Shown here: positions 12,171-13,816 of the stretch, piece after piece
Layout of the letters: each line of letters begins with the position of its first letter
Numbering within the stretch: position 1 is the stretch's first letter
Origin: Acephala macrosclerotiorum
Lineage: Eukaryota > Ascomycota > Leotiomycetes > Helotiales > Mollisiaceae
Reading direction: 5' to 3'
DNA: 13,816 nucleotides
Assembly: GCA_014904845.1 (NCBI GenBank)
Contig: MU119898.1
Coordinates: 1 to 13,816 of the forward strand
Program-made: the position numbers and the translations under genes
The notes under the pieces: model-generated
Told to the model about the DNA's origin: nothing
Databases searched by the model: none
Seen by the model: only the letters and a program-made list of their open reading frames with translations

Positions 12171-12410
12171 TCTTCTTAGCGTGACATCTCTGAGGCGAGA
12201 TCTCACCAACCCACCGATCAAATCCATTCTTCGTCGCCGAGACGAGCTAAGTCGTCCATTTGACGAATCTGTCATAATACCACCATGGGAGATCCGAATT
12301 TTTGAGCCACGGGTGGTCATATGCCGTGTCGAAGAGACTCGCTGCTCCAACATCAATCGGGATATTGCCCCTTAGAGTGACTTTTGATTTCATCTCAAAC
12401 CAAGATGTTT

Positions 12411-12449
12411 CTGGAGCACGCTATACACATTAGCAAAGAGACTACATAC
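12411..12449 (-). other. Inferred intron 1 of the monooxygenase relic
   Basis: The donor is GTATGT after the YRDG segment, there is a possible branch site ctaat, and the acceptor is CCAG. Removing it joins the phase-1 base to the frame that encodes PIDVGAASLFDTAY. At 39 nt it is short for a fungal intron, so a small internal deletion or a different boundary is possible. Without it, two further stops follow at once. Confidence 0.5.
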
Positions 12450-12783
12450 CGAGCAACGTGCTTCTGGCTTTAGTAGCACACAAGCCATCACGATAACAGA
12501 GTGTGACGGACCTGGTGTTGGCTGTGACAACTAAGTGTGTCGTATCCATCCCGGTTTCGCCACTTCCAACTATCAGGATATCCTTCCCCTCGCTGAACTG
12601 TTCTCTTCCCTTAAGCAGAGAATACTGCATTGGCAGCGGGACATTTTTGATGCCATCGATATGTAAGATGTTCGGTGTGTGATGCAGCCCAAAACACAAA
12701 GCAATGGCATCGACCTGCCACTCGTACTCCTTACCATTCTTCATATATCGAACAATATGACCAACACCACCGCTACCTCCAAT

Positions 12784-13110
12784 GGGTTGTGAGAGCAAGT
12801 CAGCAAGCCAAAGTAAGCCGTTGGGCGTCGATTCCTTACAATCCATAATTGGAAGTCGCAATGGATTTGCGGGAAAACTCACTGGATTGCAGCACTTGAA
12901 GATATTGTCGGTGAAAATTAACTGATGGCCCTTGCCTTTCCCCTCATATTTCAAACCCCTTGTTATGGGACCTGAGATATTGAAGCAGCCGTCCGCGATT
13001 TGAGCAGTTGATCCACGCTTGCCATCACTGCCAACTGTCCATATGCCAAGTACACCCAGTACACTACCCCAACTGACGCCAATGTCAGGATAGCAGGCAC
13101 AATGTCTCAT
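12784..13110 (-). other. Open but unrecognised sequence upstream of the monooxygenase homology
   Basis: The reading frame that carries the NADP-binding segment stays open upstream to an ATG at 13,110, but the residues it encodes do not resemble the FAD-binding N-terminus expected there (no GxGxxG, no ELVSSK-like segment). A plausible 63-nt intron (donor GTAAGG at 12,839, branch ctgac, acceptor GGAG at 12,777) could lie in it. Another donor-like GTGAGT is nearby. It may be an inserted sequence, diverged exon and intron remains, or a rearranged 5' end. The frame alone does not show that it is coding. Confidence 0.45.
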
Positions 13111-13580
13111 GCAAACCTATGACCAACCGAGGGGAGAGGTTCCAATAGTCACGTGTTGAACTTCTCATCATGACTGACATTGACAACAAGAGAATAGACC
13201 TTCAAGGAGATTATGGTGGTGACGACACTATCTTGACGACTCTATCTCAATATACAATCGCAACATCGCATATAGCAACAGCAGACGCATGAGGTTTTGA
13301 GTGAGATTTCTTGCAGCCTTGCTGTACTGAGGATGAAGAGAGCTGGAAGGCCAACACTTGCTTCTATCTTCAATTCCAAACTGATTCGATATGTGTTCTT
13401 TCCTCTTGTCATAAATTGAGAATATCTGTGTACGTTGAAGCTTCTGTGAAATTGAAAACGCATCAATCAGCTTCCACGGTCCACCAGGGGCTGCAGCATT
13501 TCGTGACACACCAAAAATGGCCCGTGCGCATTGTCAATAACCTCATTAACATACGTAAACAACTTTTTAAATCATTAATT
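13111..13580. other. Stretch without a supported gene between the monooxygenase relic and the transposase
   Basis: The composition is ordinary. Short minus-strand frames exist (for example 13,228-13,509), but they have no recognisable motifs and seem accidental. The part nearest the transposase (about 13,485-13,580, from caggggctgcagc through atggcccgtgcgc to the ATG) is probably the 5' untranslated and terminal-repeat region of the mobile element. I cannot place its end, because the matching repeat and a TA target duplication are not visible in the window. Confidence 0.4.
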
Positions 13581-13816
13581 ATGGCACTACAACTACGTCC
13601 ACGACTTCGTCCGAGCACTCCCGATCGCGAAATCAAAGCCAGAGAATATACTACCCCAAAGAAATCAAGTTTCTTTAGAGATTTCGATCGCGATGGCCGC
13701 ACAAAGCCGTTTACTCGTATTTGCGAGCAGGCTGAAATATCCCGCGAAACAGGCTATAGATGGCTACGAGAACGACGTGATATTGGGTCAGACGCGTGCC
13801 GTCGGAGTCGCAAGAG
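13581..13816 (+). CDS. Tc1/mariner-like transposase, N-terminal part (cut by the window edge)
   Basis: An ATG at 13,581 opens 78 codons without a stop, running off the right edge. The first part is basic and proline-containing (MALQLRPRLRPSTP). Residues about 41-68 fit a helix-turn-helix: ICEQAEISRETGYRWLRERR has the spacing of a recognition helix ending in a Trp-Leu pair. A basic tail (CRRSRK) follows. As I remember it, this arrangement matches the DNA-binding N-terminus of fungal Tc1/mariner-type DNA transposases, which cut and paste at TA sites using a DDE/D catalytic domain. That domain would lie beyond 13,816. The frame shows no stop or frameshift so far, in contrast to the decayed gene to its left. 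It could be another helix-turn-helix DDE family. Whether the whole gene is intact is unknown. Confidence 0.68.
   Translation, partial: MALQLRPRLRPSTPDREIKAREYTTPKKSSFFRDFDRDGRTKPFTRICEQAEISRETGYRWLRERRDIGSDACRRSRK

Larger units (their letters stand above)
11083..12783 (-). pseudogene. Flavin-containing monooxygenase (dimethylaniline monooxygenase-like), broken and N-terminally incomplete
   Basis: By family knowledge, such enzymes use FAD and NADPH to oxygenate nitrogen or sulfur atoms of small molecules, and fungal members of this branch often end in a membrane segment. In transcription order I see: a GHIVRY segment and the GLHHTPN stretch; the NADP-binding motif VGSGETGMD (12,550-12,570); an ASLFDTAYDHPW stretch; a PYITEQYR segment; VPLADTGGRKI; the ATGY motif (11,845-11,856) followed by FPF; GFVRPSF; an LW-rich segment through YVYQL; and GPWKWEGA. 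A hydrophobic helix follows at about 11,230-11,298. Three introns are inferred from frame continuity. Lesions are an in-frame TAG (12,247-12,249), a one-base loss at 11,911-11,912, an AT instead of GT donor at 11,720, and an in-frame TAA (11,404-11,406). The FAD-binding GxGxxG N-terminus is not found. Residues after the membrane helix look unconserved, and the frame stops at 11,083 inside a palindrome. The family call is firm; loss of function is very likely. Confidence 0.85.

Noticed and set aside
11895..12356. Single uninterrupted 153-codon protein on the minus strand
   Set aside because: Its first half reads the monooxygenase exon in a wrong frame and runs through a 67-nt intron. Only the second half (from about FFMKSAKV) is the conserved frame.
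12181..12375. Plus-strand reading frame of 64 codons
   Set aside because: It is antisense to the exon that encodes the ASLFDTAY segment.
13228..13509. Minus-strand reading frames of 93 and 74 codons
   Set aside because: They overlap each other in different frames, have no motif or membrane pattern that I recognise, and the longer one begins in the probable 5' region of the mobile element.
13463..13702. Minus-strand reading frame of 79 codons
   Set aside because: It is a shadow of the transposase N-terminus on the opposite strand.

Overview
The window looks like a piece of a filamentous ascomycete (Pezizomycotina) nuclear genome. Three things point there: a long AT-only block with the footprint of repeat-induced point mutation (RIP), short (39-67 nt) phase-conserved introns in a fungal-type flavin monooxygenase relic, and the N-terminus of a fungal Tc1/mariner-like transposase. 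The species cannot be fixed from the sequence.

Layout. (1) About 1-10,985 is an AT isochore without any open gene. In the lines I counted in the first 2.5 kb, GC is only about 3-7%, and almost every C or G sits in a CpG dinucleotide. Towards the right, GC rises to roughly 10-20% and C/G outside CpG becomes common. A four-copy tandem array (unit about 200 bp, each made of two related halves) lies at about 7,600-8,445, and a CpG-dense hairpin lies at 8,671-8,722. (2) At about 10,985 the composition jumps within a few tens of bases to ordinary, roughly balanced fungal DNA. An imperfect palindrome (11,031-11,126) sits just inside this edge. (3) 11,083-12,783, minus strand, is a decayed flavin-containing monooxygenase gene. 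It keeps the NADP-binding glycine motif, the ATGY motif and a C-terminal membrane segment. It has two in-frame stops, a one-base frameshift and a mutated splice donor, and I cannot find its N-terminal FAD-binding part. (4) 12,784-13,580 holds unrecognised sequence. (5) 13,581 to the right edge, plus strand, is an open transposase N-terminus with a helix-turn-helix, cut by the window end.

The parts do not form a pathway. The picture is of transposon-derived DNA erased by C-to-T mutation, next to a gene relic damaged by point lesions and perhaps by insertions, with a still-open transposase reading frame beside it. I found no defence system, biosynthetic cluster or RNA gene. The most unusual property is how complete the non-CpG C/G loss is in the left 7 kb.
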